A DNA stretch of 64,000 nucleotides from contig NZ_CP022743.1 in NCBI RefSeq assembly GCF_002257585.1, positions 4,836,001 through 4,900,000 of the forward strand, written 5' to 3'. This DNA comes from Mucilaginibacter xinganensis (GTDB taxonomy: Bacteria > Bacteroidota > Bacteroidia > Sphingobacteriales > Sphingobacteriaceae). Both the position numbers and the translations under genes were made by a program. The notes under the pieces are model-generated. The model saw only the letters and a program-made list of their open reading frames with translations, ran no database searches and was not told the DNA's origin. Of this stretch, positions 17,329 through 26,047 are shown piece by piece (within the stretch, counting starts at the first letter, position 1; the number at the start of each line of letters is the position of its first letter).

Positions 17329-18946
17329 ACACCTGTTCTCCGTTTATAAATGTTTTTAAAACTTTAATATTAGGTAATACTGACCCTTTTGCCTTCATAA
17401 TATCATTATCCAATACTACAAAATCGGCATATTTTCCGGGTTCAATACTTCCCTTTTCTTTTTCTTCAAAATTTGCTTTTGCCGCCCAGATGGTTATGCC
17501 CTGCAGTGCTTGTTTGCGGCTTATTGCATTTTCCATCTGGAACCCGTCCTCAGGCATGCCTTTCAGGTCCTTGCGCTCAACTGCTGCGTAAAACGTGTAC
17601 ATTGGGTTAATATTTTCAACTGGAAAATCTGTACCCAGCGGCAGCCAGCCATTTTGGTTAAGCAATTGCTTGTAAGCATACGCTGTTTTTAAACGAGCCT
17701 TCCCGAGACGGGTAACTGCCCAATTCATATCTGACGTAGCATGGGTTGGCTGTACAGATGGTACAATATTATAATCGCCAAAGTACTTAACATCTTCCGG
17801 TGCTACAATCTGTGAGTGTTCAATTCGCCAGCGTTTATCATTTTTACCCTTTAATACGCTTGCGTAGATCTTTAAGATCACCCTGTTTGCTGAATCGCCA
17901 ATGGCATGGGTACACATCTGGAAACCATGATCAGCTATTTTTTTTGCAACTTCTTCAAAATGCTTTGGCTGACTCAATAAAAAGCCGCGCCAGTTCTTTT
18001 GGTCGGCATAAGGCTGCAACAGGCATGCTCCGCGCGATCCAAGTGCACCATCAGCATAAACCTTGAAAGCGCGCACATTAAGCGATGGCGTTTTGTAAGC
18101 GCCCCGTTTAAACAGGTATTCATAATTTTCTTCGGCATCTGAAAGCATCACGTACATGCGCATTTTTAATGCACCCTTGTGCTGTAACGATGCAATGGTG
18201 TTTACCATGGTAAATGGCAGGCCGCAATCGTCAACAGTGGTTAAGCCCACTGCGAAACAGTTTTTTTGTGCGCCTAAAAAGGCTGACTGAGTGACCTGCT
18301 CTGTAGGCGGCGGTATTTTGCGGGTAATAATACCTTGCGCATTATCAATCATTAATCCCGTAAGTTTGCCGTTTATTGTTTCAATTTTGCCCCCTATAAT
18401 AGTTTGCCCCGGCTTAACGCCTGCTATATTCAATGCGGCCTGGTTAACCATAACGGCATGACCGTCAATCCGGCTTAATATCACCGGACGCGCAGGAAAT
18501 AACGAATCCAGCTTAGCCTTATCCGGAAATTGTTTTACTTTCCATTTATTTTGATCCCAACCGCGGCCAACTATCCAGCCTTCAGGGTTTTTAGCAGCGA
18601 ATGACCGCACAGAATCTATCACCTCCTGCCAGCTTTTTGTGGTATCCAGGTCGGCCTCCTGCAAGCCCAGGCCATATTCATAAAAGTGTGCATGTGCATC
18701 AATAAAACCCGGATATACCGGTTTGCCACCGGCATCAACTACCTGGCGAGCTTTATATTTTTCCTGCAAAGTATCCGCATTGCCTACCGCTATAATTTTT
18801 CCGGCGTTTACCACAAAAGCCTCCGCAGTACTAAATTTACTGTCCACGGTATAAACCAGGGCATTTTTTACCAGCAGGTCGGCATTGTATTCCTTTTGTT
18901 TACAAGCCATTGCCAGCAATAACAGAACGGGCAAAAATTTCTTCAT
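17315..18946 (-). CDS. Amidohydrolase family lipoprotein (YtcJ-like)
   Basis: The start at 18946 gives a lipoprotein signal (M-K-K-F-L-P-V-L-L-L-L-A-M-A-C, Cys15); the frame opens five codons earlier. The 543-residue product has the metal-dependent hydrolase marks: F-I-D-A-H-A-H-F (His85, His87), a central H-A-I-G-D-S-A-N-R and a C-terminal G-T-D-F-P-V-E-N. It belongs to the amidohydrolase_3 / YtcJ group, of which most members have no known substrate. It is the first gene of a two-gene unit and its last 14 bases overlap the serine hydrolase start, so the two exported enzymes may act on the same material. Confidence 0.9.
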   Translation of the reverse strand: MKKFLPVLLLLAMACKQKEYNADLLVKNALVYTVDSKFSTAEAFVVNAGKIIAVGNADTLQEKYKARQVVDAGGKPVYPGFIDAHAHFYEYGLGLQEADLDTTKSWQEVIDSVRSFAAKNPEGWIVGRGWDQNKWKVKQFPDKAKLDSLFPARPVILSRIDGHAVMVNQAALNIAGVKPGQTIIGGKIETINGKLTGLMIDNAQGIITRKIPPPTEQVTQSAFLGAQKNCFAVGLTTVDDCGLPFTMVNTIASLQHKGALKMRMYVMLSDAEENYEYLFKRGAYKTPSLNVRAFKVYADGALGSRGACLLQPYADQKNWRGFLLSQPKHFEEVAKKIADHGFQMCTHAIGDSANRVILKIYASVLKGKNDKRWRIEHSQIVAPEDVKYFGDYNIVPSVQPTHATSDMNWAVTRLGKARLKTAYAYKQLLNQNGWLPLGTDFPVENINPMYTFYAAVERKDLKGMPEDGFQMENAISRKQALQGITIWAAKANFEEKEKGSIEPGKYADFVVLDNDIMKAKGSVLPNIKVLKTFINGEQVYEKK

Positions 18947-19337
18947 AGGATATGTTTGCATTAAAAATTGTAAGCTACAAAAGTATATACAAAATCAAAT
19001 GCAGAAAGTTATGCGGGAAAATAATTAATTTGATCTTTTTAGCCGACAGAGAAGCTGTCACTATCTAAGCCCCTCTGTGTTCATGGAAAAAAGCAGTAGG
19101 AGAGCCTGGTGAGAAAGTAAACCCTACCTTTAAATTTATACTGAAGTAATGGCGTTAATATTATTCGCAGATTTCACTTATCCTGTCAATACTGCACATT
19201 TTTCCATTATAAATCGTTTGGTATATAAATTGATTGAACGCGATGATTTGTTTTAGGCGAAGCGAGTAATATCTTGAGTTATGCCATCAAATATTTAATT
19301 TAGCATCGAAAACGCAATTGAAGGGAATTTTTACAAA
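18947..19337. other. Divergent intergenic region between the amidohydrolase and mutL
   Basis: About 390 bases without a recognised gene; it must hold the promoters of both flanking genes. A 35-codon open frame at 19149-19256 was seen but not accepted. Confidence 0.5.
19274..19303 (+). promoter_or_regulatory. Predicted promoter of mutL
   Basis: TTG at 19274-19276, a 19-base spacer and TAATTTAG at 19296-19303, which matches TAnnTTTG except for one base. The mutL start codon is 34 bases downstream. Motif match only. Confidence 0.4.
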
Positions 19338-21188
19338 ATGTCAGACATCATACAGCTTTTACCAGATTCCGTTGCCAACCAGATAGCCGCAGGCGAAGTA
19401 GTGCAAAGGCCGGCATCGGCGGTAAAAGAACTTATAGAGAATTCGATAGACGCAGGGGCAGACAAGATCCAACTTATAGTAAAAGAAGCGGGAAAATCAC
19501 TAATCCAGATTATAGACAACGGTTGTGGCATGAGCGTTACCGATGCACGCATGTGCTTTGAGCGGCACGCTACCTCGAAGATCCGTAAGGCGGAAGATCT
19601 TTTTGCCATCCGTACAATGGGTTTCCGCGGCGAGGCCATGGCGTCAATAGCCGCAATTGCACAGGTTGAGCTAAAAACCCGCAGGATAGAAGACGAACTG
19701 GGTACTTGTATTTTTATCGAAGGATCGGAGGTAGTAAGCCAGGAAGCGTGCTCTGCCAACCCGGGTACCTCCATATCCATCAAAAATTTATTTTACAATA
19801 CCCCCGCCCGCCGCAACTTTTTAAAAAGCAACGCGGTAGAAATGCGGTATATTATTGATGAACTGCAACGCATAGCGCTGGCTAACCCGCAGGTATTTTT
19901 CACCCTGCATCATAATGGACAGGAAGTTTATCATTTACCTGCTACAACGTTAAAGCAACGCATCATCCACTTGTTCGGCAATAATTACAATGAACGCCTG
20001 GTACCGGTAGAAGAAGATACTACGGTGGTTAAGCTGCAGGGCTTTGTAGGCAAGCCGGAATTTGCCAAAAGGACGCGCGGAGAACAATTCTTTTTTGTAA
20101 ACCACCGTTTTATAAAAGACGCTTATTTGAATCATGCGGTGCTGATGGCGTTTAAAGAACTGTTACCGGAAGATACTTTTCCGCTGTATGTGCTGTTTAT
20201 TGAAATTGACCCCGCTAAAATTGACATCAATGTTCATCCTACAAAAACAGAAATAAAATACCAGGACGAACAGACGATATATGCTATCATCCGATCGGCA
20301 GTAAAGCGTTCATTGGGTCGGTATAATATTACACCCAGTTTGGATTTTGACCAGGAGAACAGCATTGAACACCTGGTTACGCTTAAACCGTTGGAAGAAA
20401 TTGTTGCGCCAACAATTTCTTTTAACCCTGATTTTAATCCGTTCAACACTTATAACGACAGGGAAGCGCCTGCTTTGCGCAGCAGCGGCGACTACCGCAG
20501 CTCACCCATTCCAAAAAACTGGGATACGCTTTATGAGATCAGCAAAAGGGAGAGCAGCATACAGCAGGAGATGCATGAAGAAAAAACCATTGCTGTTGAT
20601 GAACACGAAGTAAACAAGCCAAGCGAGCGGCAGCTTTTCCAGATTCAAAACAGGTTTATACTTTCGCAGATAAAATCAGGATTTATGTTGATTCATCAGC
20701 AGGCGGCTCATGAGCGGATTTTATACGAACGCTTTTTGCAACAACTGCAAAATCATTCCGGGATTAGCCAGCAAAGCCTGTTCCCGCAATCGGTTACATT
20801 AAATAGCAGCGATTTTGAGTTATTAAAAGAACTTTTACCCGATATTCGTGCGCTGGGATTTGACATCAGGGAATTTGGCAAAAATACGGTAGTGATTGAA
20901 GGTATCCCCGCTGATTTGAACAATGCCTCGGAACATGAAATATTGGAACAATTACTGGAAGGATTTAAAAATAACCAGTCGATATTAAAGCTGGACAAGC
21001 GCGACAGCCTGGCGAGGAGTTTGGCACGAAATGCTGCAACAAAAGCGGGCGTAAAGATGTCATTAGAAGAAATGAATATATTGATAGACCAGCTTTTTGC
21101 CTGCCAGATGCCAAATCTTGCACTGAATGGTAAGCTGGTAATTACTACTTTTACACTGAACGAACTTTTAGAACGATTTGAAAAATAA
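19338..21188 (+). CDS. mutL: MutL, DNA mismatch repair ATPase
   Basis: A 616-residue protein. The GHKL ATPase domain is complete: E-L-I-E-N-S-I-D-A-G, D-N-G-C-G-M, T-M-G-F-R-G-E-A and the F-V-N-H-R-F-I segment. The C-terminal dimerisation domain starts near residue 430. Where endonuclease-active MutL has DQHAxxER-type metal-site residues, this protein reads L-I-H-Q-Q-A-A-H-E-R (His453 in place of Asp), and the final C-P-H-G-R-P-like motif is replaced by A-L-N-G-K-L. The nicking activity may therefore be weak or absent, though that is inference. It couples MutS mismatch recognition to repair. It heads a likely operon with two rhomboids and an EEP protein. Confidence 0.95.
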   Translation: MSDIIQLLPDSVANQIAAGEVVQRPASAVKELIENSIDAGADKIQLIVKEAGKSLIQIIDNGCGMSVTDARMCFERHATSKIRKAEDLFAIRTMGFRGEAMASIAAIAQVELKTRRIEDELGTCIFIEGSEVVSQEACSANPGTSISIKNLFYNTPARRNFLKSNAVEMRYIIDELQRIALANPQVFFTLHHNGQEVYHLPATTLKQRIIHLFGNNYNERLVPVEEDTTVVKLQGFVGKPEFAKRTRGEQFFFVNHRFIKDAYLNHAVLMAFKELLPEDTFPLYVLFIEIDPAKIDINVHPTKTEIKYQDEQTIYAIIRSAVKRSLGRYNITPSLDFDQENSIEHLVTLKPLEEIVAPTISFNPDFNPFNTYNDREAPALRSSGDYRSSPIPKNWDTLYEISKRESSIQQEMHEEKTIAVDEHEVNKPSERQLFQIQNRFILSQIKSGFMLIHQQAAHERILYERFLQQLQNHSGISQQSLFPQSVTLNSSDFELLKELLPDIRALGFDIREFGKNTVVIEGIPADLNNASEHEILEQLLEGFKNNQSILKLDKRDSLARSLARNAATKAGVKMSLEEMNILIDQLFACQMPNLALNGKLVITTFTLNELLERFEK

Positions 21189-21215
21189 CCGCAGAAGGCG
21201 GTATAATTTATAACT

Positions 21216-21920
21216 ATGAGCGCATACAGGCAATCACCCTTCGCTAATTTAACACCGGTTGTAAAAAACCTGCTGATCATTAACCTTATTTGCTTTTTAC
21301 CATTCGTACTCATGAGTGATGCAAATTATAGTGAACTGGTTGTAAAAAACTTTGGCGCGTTTTATTTTAACTCACCCTTTTTCAGAGTATGGCAAATACT
21401 CACCTACATGTTTTTACATGGGGGCTGGCAGCACATTTTGTTTAACATGTTTGCCCTTTTTTCATTCGGCCCGATATTGGAATATTCTATTGGTCCGAAA
21501 CGTTTTCTGAACCTTTATTTAATTTGTGGAATCGGTGCTATTATTTTACAGATGGTTGTGCAAGCGCTAGAAGTACACGCCATGACCGGTGCCTTTACGG
21601 TACCGCCTTTCAGTATTGCAGACCCATCTGTTCCGGAAAAATTAAAAGCGATTTATTTTGGACCGGTGGTAGGCGCGTCAGGTGCAATATTCGGACTGCT
21701 GGTGGCTTTTGGGATGCTTTTTCCCAATATGGAGTTAATGATGTTGTTTGTACCTGTACCTATAAAGGCAAAATACCTGATAGTAGTTTATATTTTGATT
21801 GAGCTTTATCTCGGCTTTAGTCAGTACGCCGGCGATTCGGTGGCCCACTTTGCACACCTGGGTGGTGCACTGCTCGGTTTTATCCTCATAAAAACCTGGG
21901 GGTTACAGCGGATTCAATAA
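21216..21920 (+). CDS. Rhomboid-family intramembrane serine protease (first of two)
   Basis: A 234-residue, six- or seven-helix membrane protein. The rhomboid elements are present: H-G-G-W-Q-H-I-L-F-N-M-F in the L1/TM2 region, the catalytic serine in G-A-S-G-A-I-F-G (Ser155) and the catalytic histidine in A-H-L-G-G-A-L-L-G (His214). A loop of about 30 residues near 118-145 is longer than in the second copy. These enzymes cleave transmembrane substrates within the inner membrane; the substrate is unknown. It starts 27 bases after mutL and is followed by a second rhomboid, an order often seen in Bacteroidota. Confidence 0.92.
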   Translation: MSAYRQSPFANLTPVVKNLLIINLICFLPFVLMSDANYSELVVKNFGAFYFNSPFFRVWQILTYMFLHGGWQHILFNMFALFSFGPILEYSIGPKRFLNLYLICGIGAIILQMVVQALEVHAMTGAFTVPPFSIADPSVPEKLKAIYFGPVVGASGAIFGLLVAFGMLFPNMELMMLFVPVPIKAKYLIVVYILIELYLGFSQYAGDSVAHFAHLGGALLGFILIKTWGLQRIQ

Positions 21921-22028
21921 TTACAGCCGGGCAAATAATGTCTGGTACTGTTTGTAAATTGTAAAATAGGAAACAGGCAACAACTTTTTTAAGGAATAAA
22001 AGTTATCAGCTAATAAAGCATCAATATC

Positions 22029-22886
22029 ATGAGCACGCTCTGGCAAAACATACAATACAAAGTACTGCGATCAGACAGTAAACTAAACCTGCTTATCGGT
22101 ATTAATGTATTTGTTTTTTTGCTGATTAATATTGCTGATACCTTAGGAAAGTTTTTTTTCAAAACCGGCATTATTGATTTTTACAGCACGGAGTATCTTT
22201 TATTACCCTCCAATTTACACACGCTGCTTACCCATTTCTGGACACCGCTAACGTACATGTTTATGCATGCGGGAATTTTTCATATCCTGTTCAACATGCT
22301 GTGGCTTTACTGGTTTGGGCAGATATTTGAAGAATACCTGGGTAAAAAGCGCACTGTTGGCCTTTACCTCATGGGTGGCCTGGCAGGTGCTTTCCTGTTT
22401 GTATTATGCTATAACACGGTTCCGTTATTTGCCAATCAAAGCGTTCCATTGGTAGGCGCATCAGCAAGTGTAATGGCCATTATAATCGGCACAGCTACTT
22501 TGCTGCCTGATTATACGATCTCCCTGATCTTAATTGGCCCGGTTAAATTAAAATGGATAGCCCTCTTCATTATCATCATTGACTTTTTTGGAATAGTGGG
22601 ACCTAATGCCGGCGGCGAACTGGCTCACCTTGGGGGCGCTCTGATGGGATTTATTTATATTAAGCAGGTGCAAAAAGGCAACGACTGGATTGCGGGAATC
22701 ACAAACTTATTTAAGCCTAAATCCAAATTAAAAGTAGTCTCAAAAAATTCTTCAGGAAAATCAACCGGAAAGCCGCGACAAGAAGAAATAGACCTTATAT
22801 TAGATAAAATTTCACAATCGGGATATGACAGCCTGAATAAACAGGAAAGAGAAACATTATTCCGGGCGAGCAATAATGAAGGGTAA
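22029..22886 (+). CDS. Rhomboid-family intramembrane serine protease (second of two)
   Basis: A 285-residue protein with the same fold: H-A-G-I-F-H-I-L-F-N-M-L, catalytic Ser145 in G-A-S-A-S-V-M-A and His200 in A-H-L-G-G-A-L-M-G. After the last helix there is a cytoplasmic, Lys/Ser-rich tail of about 70 residues ending in an acidic, helical segment that is missing in the first copy and may bind a partner. Its last 11 bases overlap the next gene, which implies translational coupling to the EEP protein. Confidence 0.92.
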   Translation: MSTLWQNIQYKVLRSDSKLNLLIGINVFVFLLINIADTLGKFFFKTGIIDFYSTEYLLLPSNLHTLLTHFWTPLTYMFMHAGIFHILFNMLWLYWFGQIFEEYLGKKRTVGLYLMGGLAGAFLFVLCYNTVPLFANQSVPLVGASASVMAIIIGTATLLPDYTISLILIGPVKLKWIALFIIIIDFFGIVGPNAGGELAHLGGALMGFIYIKQVQKGNDWIAGITNLFKPKSKLKVVSKNSSGKSTGKPRQEEIDLILDKISQSGYDSLNKQERETLFRASNNEG

Positions 22887-23988
22887 AAGAAAACTAAATC
22901 TTTTTGATAAAATAATCCTTTGGCTAAACTGCCTGCTGTGCCTTGCGTTACTGATCAGCTACCTCGCTCCCGTTGTTGACCCTAAAACTTTTTGGGTGGT
23001 TGCTTTTTTTGGCCTTGCTTATCCTCCGCTGTTGTTAGGCAGCCTGATATTTATAATTTACTGGATCCTGCGAAAAAACTGGTATTTTATTGTTTCGGTT
23101 TTATGTATCGCGATAGGTTATAGTGTATTGCTTAATAACTTCCAGTTGCATGGCCCCTCATCCTACTCCAACGGGCCAAATCAAACAGTGATAAATATGA
23201 TGACGTATAACGTCCATAATTTTAAACGTTATGGTGCGAATAACGATATCTCAACCAAGCACGAGATCCTGCAGGTAATTAATGAAAGCCAGCCGGATGT
23301 AATAGGGATACAGGAGTTTTACACGCGCAAGGCAGGCCAGTATGATATGCGCGACTCCATCCTAAGGATAATGGGAACCACCTGGTATTATTTTGAACCC
23401 GCCGTGGCCAACACTCAGGAGGCAATCGGGATCGCTATTTTTTCAAAGTTTCCCATCGTGGCGCACGGGTTTGTTCCGTTTGCCAATAAAATGGGTGAAA
23501 ATGCGTGTCTTTATATTGATATAAAAAAAGGCGATATACAGTTCAGGGTTTACAGCGTGCACCTGCAATCCATTCGCTTTGATAATGAAGATTATAAGTA
23601 CCTGAATAGTATAGCCAAACAAGGCAGTAAGACAGATGGGTCATCGGCCCGCAGATTGGGAAGTAAATTAAAAACCGCATTCATAAAACGCAGTGACCAG
23701 GTAAAAAAAATAAAAGAACATGCAGCGCAGTGCCCTTACCCTTATATTATTTCCGGCGATTTTAATGACACTCCTGCCTCATACGCTGTTAATCAAATGG
23801 CAAAAGGAATAAAGAATGCCTTTCGGGAAGGAGGAGCGGGTTTTGGCCGCACCTACAATGGCGATTTCCCCAACTACCAGATAGACTATATTATGGCGAG
23901 CCCGCAATTTGATGTCCGCAGCTACCAGATCATTGAAAAAAAACTTTCAGACCATTACCCGGTTAAGAGCGATTTGGTATTACGTTAG
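22876..23988 (+). CDS. Membrane-anchored endonuclease/exonuclease/phosphatase (EEP) family protein
   Basis: A 370-residue protein with three N-terminal hydrophobic segments (about 13-90) followed by an EEP (DNase I-like) domain. Catalytic landmarks are M-M-T-Y-N-V-H-N-F, the metal-binding Glu in I-G-I-Q-E-F, S-G-D-F-N-D-T-P, D-Y-I-M-A-S and S-D-H-Y-P-V. The family includes nucleases, phosphatases and sphingomyelinase-like enzymes; the membrane anchor places the active domain outside the cytoplasm, which favours a lipid or nucleic-acid phosphodiesterase role without deciding it. It overlaps the second rhomboid by 11 bases and ends in a stop codon that overlaps the convergent DUF885 stop. Confidence 0.88.
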   Translation: MKGKRKLNLFDKIILWLNCLLCLALLISYLAPVVDPKTFWVVAFFGLAYPPLLLGSLIFIIYWILRKNWYFIVSVLCIAIGYSVLLNNFQLHGPSSYSNGPNQTVINMMTYNVHNFKRYGANNDISTKHEILQVINESQPDVIGIQEFYTRKAGQYDMRDSILRIMGTTWYYFEPAVANTQEAIGIAIFSKFPIVAHGFVPFANKMGENACLYIDIKKGDIQFRVYSVHLQSIRFDNEDYKYLNSIAKQGSKTDGSSARRLGSKLKTAFIKRSDQVKKIKEHAAQCPYPYIISGDFNDTPASYAVNQMAKGIKNAFREGGAGFGRTYNGDFPNYQIDYIMASPQFDVRSYQIIEKKLSDHYPVKSDLVLR

Positions 23989-25280
23989 CCGTTATTCAGC
24001 ACACTTTCCTTCGCCATAAATACTGGCAGCGAACCGAGATTAAGAATCTGGTCGTGAAAATTTTTGATGTTAAACTTATTACCTTCCCTTTTTTGTAGCA
24101 ATTGTTTCCATTGTATAATCTGGTCGGCACCATATTTATAGGTAATGCATTGAGCCGGCCAACGTTTTACCCTTGCAATTTCGCGCATGGCTATATCATC
24201 CTGATTTTTGATGTTTTTTTTCCAGAAGGCAAGTGCCTGCTCATCAGTCCAGCCATAATAGTTCAGTCCAATGTCCATAGGCACCCGCACTGATCTCACC
24301 AGATCCCATTCCCATTTACCAAGCTCATCATACGGTGTTTTATAAACTCCCAGATCTTTGCCCAACTCTTCGCAATAAGCACCCCAGCCTTCTTCCAGCC
24401 CCATGTAATAAAATAGTTGCTGTACTTTTGATTGTTTTAAGGAAGCGTTTATGGACGCTTTATAATGATGCCCGGGTACCGCTTCATGAATAAAAAGCCA
24501 TCCGATTTGCCTTGTATTATAAGGTTTGTTAAATTGATTGTAATAAAATACGTTTTCATCATAATATCCGGGCACCTGGGCCATCGCTTCGTTAGCACCT
24601 TTTTCAATTCTTACAGGAGGGATGTTATGTTCGTTAAATAAGTAATGAAGGTGGTTGTACACAACTGCTCTTGTCTGTTCAAAGTGCACCATCACCACCC
24701 TGGCATCAACTATAAAAAAAGACGAGTCATTTAAATGCTTATAAAAAGCATCGTCGTCCATCCCGCTTTGTTTTTGGATGACACTTATTTGCGCTTGCAC
24801 CCTTTTTACTTCCGCTAACCCGAATTGATAAATTTCATCAGGAGTAACATTTGCGCTTAGCCAGTTCTTTAAAAAGTAGGAATACCAGGCTTTGCCGTTA
24901 GGAATGGTGTACAGCCCGGTAGCCGGAACTTCCTTTATCCCGGCTGCATTCCATTGTTTTTCAAGCGCAAGCCTTTCCAAATTCAGTTCGGTTTCATACG
25001 CTATCAGTTCATAATCCTTTTTTTGACTGCTGCTTAAACTGGTTACGGCTATTTGTTTTTGTTCTGACCTGATCGATTCAAAAAAATTTATCTGTTTTTT
25101 AATTTGATCTGCCGGTTTTATTTGTTTCAGCATATTCACATAACTCAGCTCCAGTTGCGGAATTTTGAGTTCTTTATAACCGCTCACAAACTTATCAGCG
25201 AAAGCATCAAAGGTTTCGCCGCTTTTAAAACCGGTTAAACAAAGCAAAATTGGGATAAGAAAAATTGGCCTAATCTTCAT
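23985..25280 (-). CDS. Secreted DUF885 family peptidase-like protein
   Basis: The start at 25280 gives an export signal (M-K-I-R-P-I-F-L-I-P-I-L-L-C-L-T-G-F); the open frame begins eight codons earlier. The 431-residue product carries the DUF885 hallmark H-E-A-V-P-G-H-H near residue 270, a gluzincin-like HExxxGH metal site, and an E-G-W-G-A-Y-C-E-E segment with a likely third metal ligand. Related proteins are annotated as putative carboxypeptidases, but activity is rarely shown. It is convergent with the EEP gene, and the two stop codons share bases. Confidence 0.85.
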   Translation of the reverse strand: MKIRPIFLIPILLCLTGFKSGETFDAFADKFVSGYKELKIPQLELSYVNMLKQIKPADQIKKQINFFESIRSEQKQIAVTSLSSSQKKDYELIAYETELNLERLALEKQWNAAGIKEVPATGLYTIPNGKAWYSYFLKNWLSANVTPDEIYQFGLAEVKRVQAQISVIQKQSGMDDDAFYKHLNDSSFFIVDARVVMVHFEQTRAVVYNHLHYLFNEHNIPPVRIEKGANEAMAQVPGYYDENVFYYNQFNKPYNTRQIGWLFIHEAVPGHHYKASINASLKQSKVQQLFYYMGLEEGWGAYCEELGKDLGVYKTPYDELGKWEWDLVRSVRVPMDIGLNYYGWTDEQALAFWKKNIKNQDDIAMREIARVKRWPAQCITYKYGADQIIQWKQLLQKREGNKFNIKNFHDQILNLGSLPVFMAKESVLNNG

Positions 25281-26043
25281 GAAATAATGAAATACGTTCT
25301 GCAAATTATTAAGAATAAAAATAATTAATTAAAAATACATTAAAAGGCGGATGACAACACCCTATTTTACCATTTAAACCAGCGAATCAAGTCTATTACA
25401 GAAACCCTTTAAAACAAGTAAAGCCCCTGATGGGCAGGGGCCTTTACTAACCAATTATAAACCTAAATTATGAGAAGACTTTGTTAATATTTTTATGGTG
25501 TAAAAGTAACACTATCTTTTGATATAAATCAATTTTTTTTGTAATTTATTTGTAAAAAAGTTATTTACTCCTATTCGATTATCAAAAATACAAACATTTT
25601 GTTAAAAATATAACAATTTGTAAAAAAAAATTAAAAATTATATTTATTAATCTATTATGAAAGGATTTATAACAAAAAATAGCTTTAAATATCATGTCAT
25701 ATTGATAAAAATCAATTAAAAATTAAAAATTAGTCAAAAAAATCAATTGATTTTAAAAAAAATAGGCTTATCAAATAAAAATACAACTGAATAAAGAAAT
25801 TATAATGATAAAATCAACACTATCTTGTTTTATTTTAAAAAAAACCATATCCTAAGAAAAAAAGCTTAAATTTTTAATTTACCTAAAACCGCTCTTTAAT
25901 AAATTCAGATTTTTGTAAAGCAAAAAAGGAATTAAAAAAAACCGAAGGTGGGAGTTAATGAAAGCGGTTCCGCAAAATATTGCGAAAATAAAACATCATT
26001 TTAAAAATGCTTTACCACTTTTGCGGTTAATTCAATACACCCT
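25281..26043. other. Long AT-rich intergenic region
   Basis: About 760 bases with no normal gene. The part from 25490 to 25930 is mostly A and T by eye, with many short A and T runs and no recognised RNA fold. Three things stand out and are listed apart: a hairpin at 25418-25447, a five-codon ORF at 25470-25487 and a 29-codon ORF at 25958-26047 that overlaps the MFS start. Confidence 0.6.
25418..25487 (+). ncRNA. Candidate leader or small RNA: strong hairpin plus five-codon ORF
   Basis: GTAAAGCCCCTG (25418-25429), a 5-base loop and CAGGGGCCTTTAC (25435-25447) form a 12-bp stem with one bulged base. Downstream, an A-rich start region typical of Bacteroidota precedes ATGAGAAGACTTTGTTAA (25470-25487), encoding M-R-R-L-C. 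No gene ends close enough upstream for this to be a terminator: both neighbours point away or end over a kilobase off. Function is unknown. Confidence 0.35.
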
Positions 26044-26047
26044 ATGA
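25958..26047 (+). CDS. Possible 29-residue leader peptide overlapping the MFS start
   Basis: An ATG preceded by a purine-rich GGTGGGAG opens a 29-codon frame rich in Lys, Leu and His (starts M-K-A-V-P-Q-N-I-A-K-I-K-H-H-F) whose TGA overlaps the MFS ATG as ATGA. That arrangement would allow translational coupling. It may equally be chance in a non-coding leader. Confidence 0.25.
   Translation: MKAVPQNIAKIKHHFKNALPLLRLIQYTL

Noticed and set aside
19149-19256. 35-codon frame upstream of mutL (starts M-A-L-I-L-F-A-D-F)
   Set aside because: Too short, no recognised family, and it lies directly upstream of a predicted promoter; could be a remnant but evidence is too thin.
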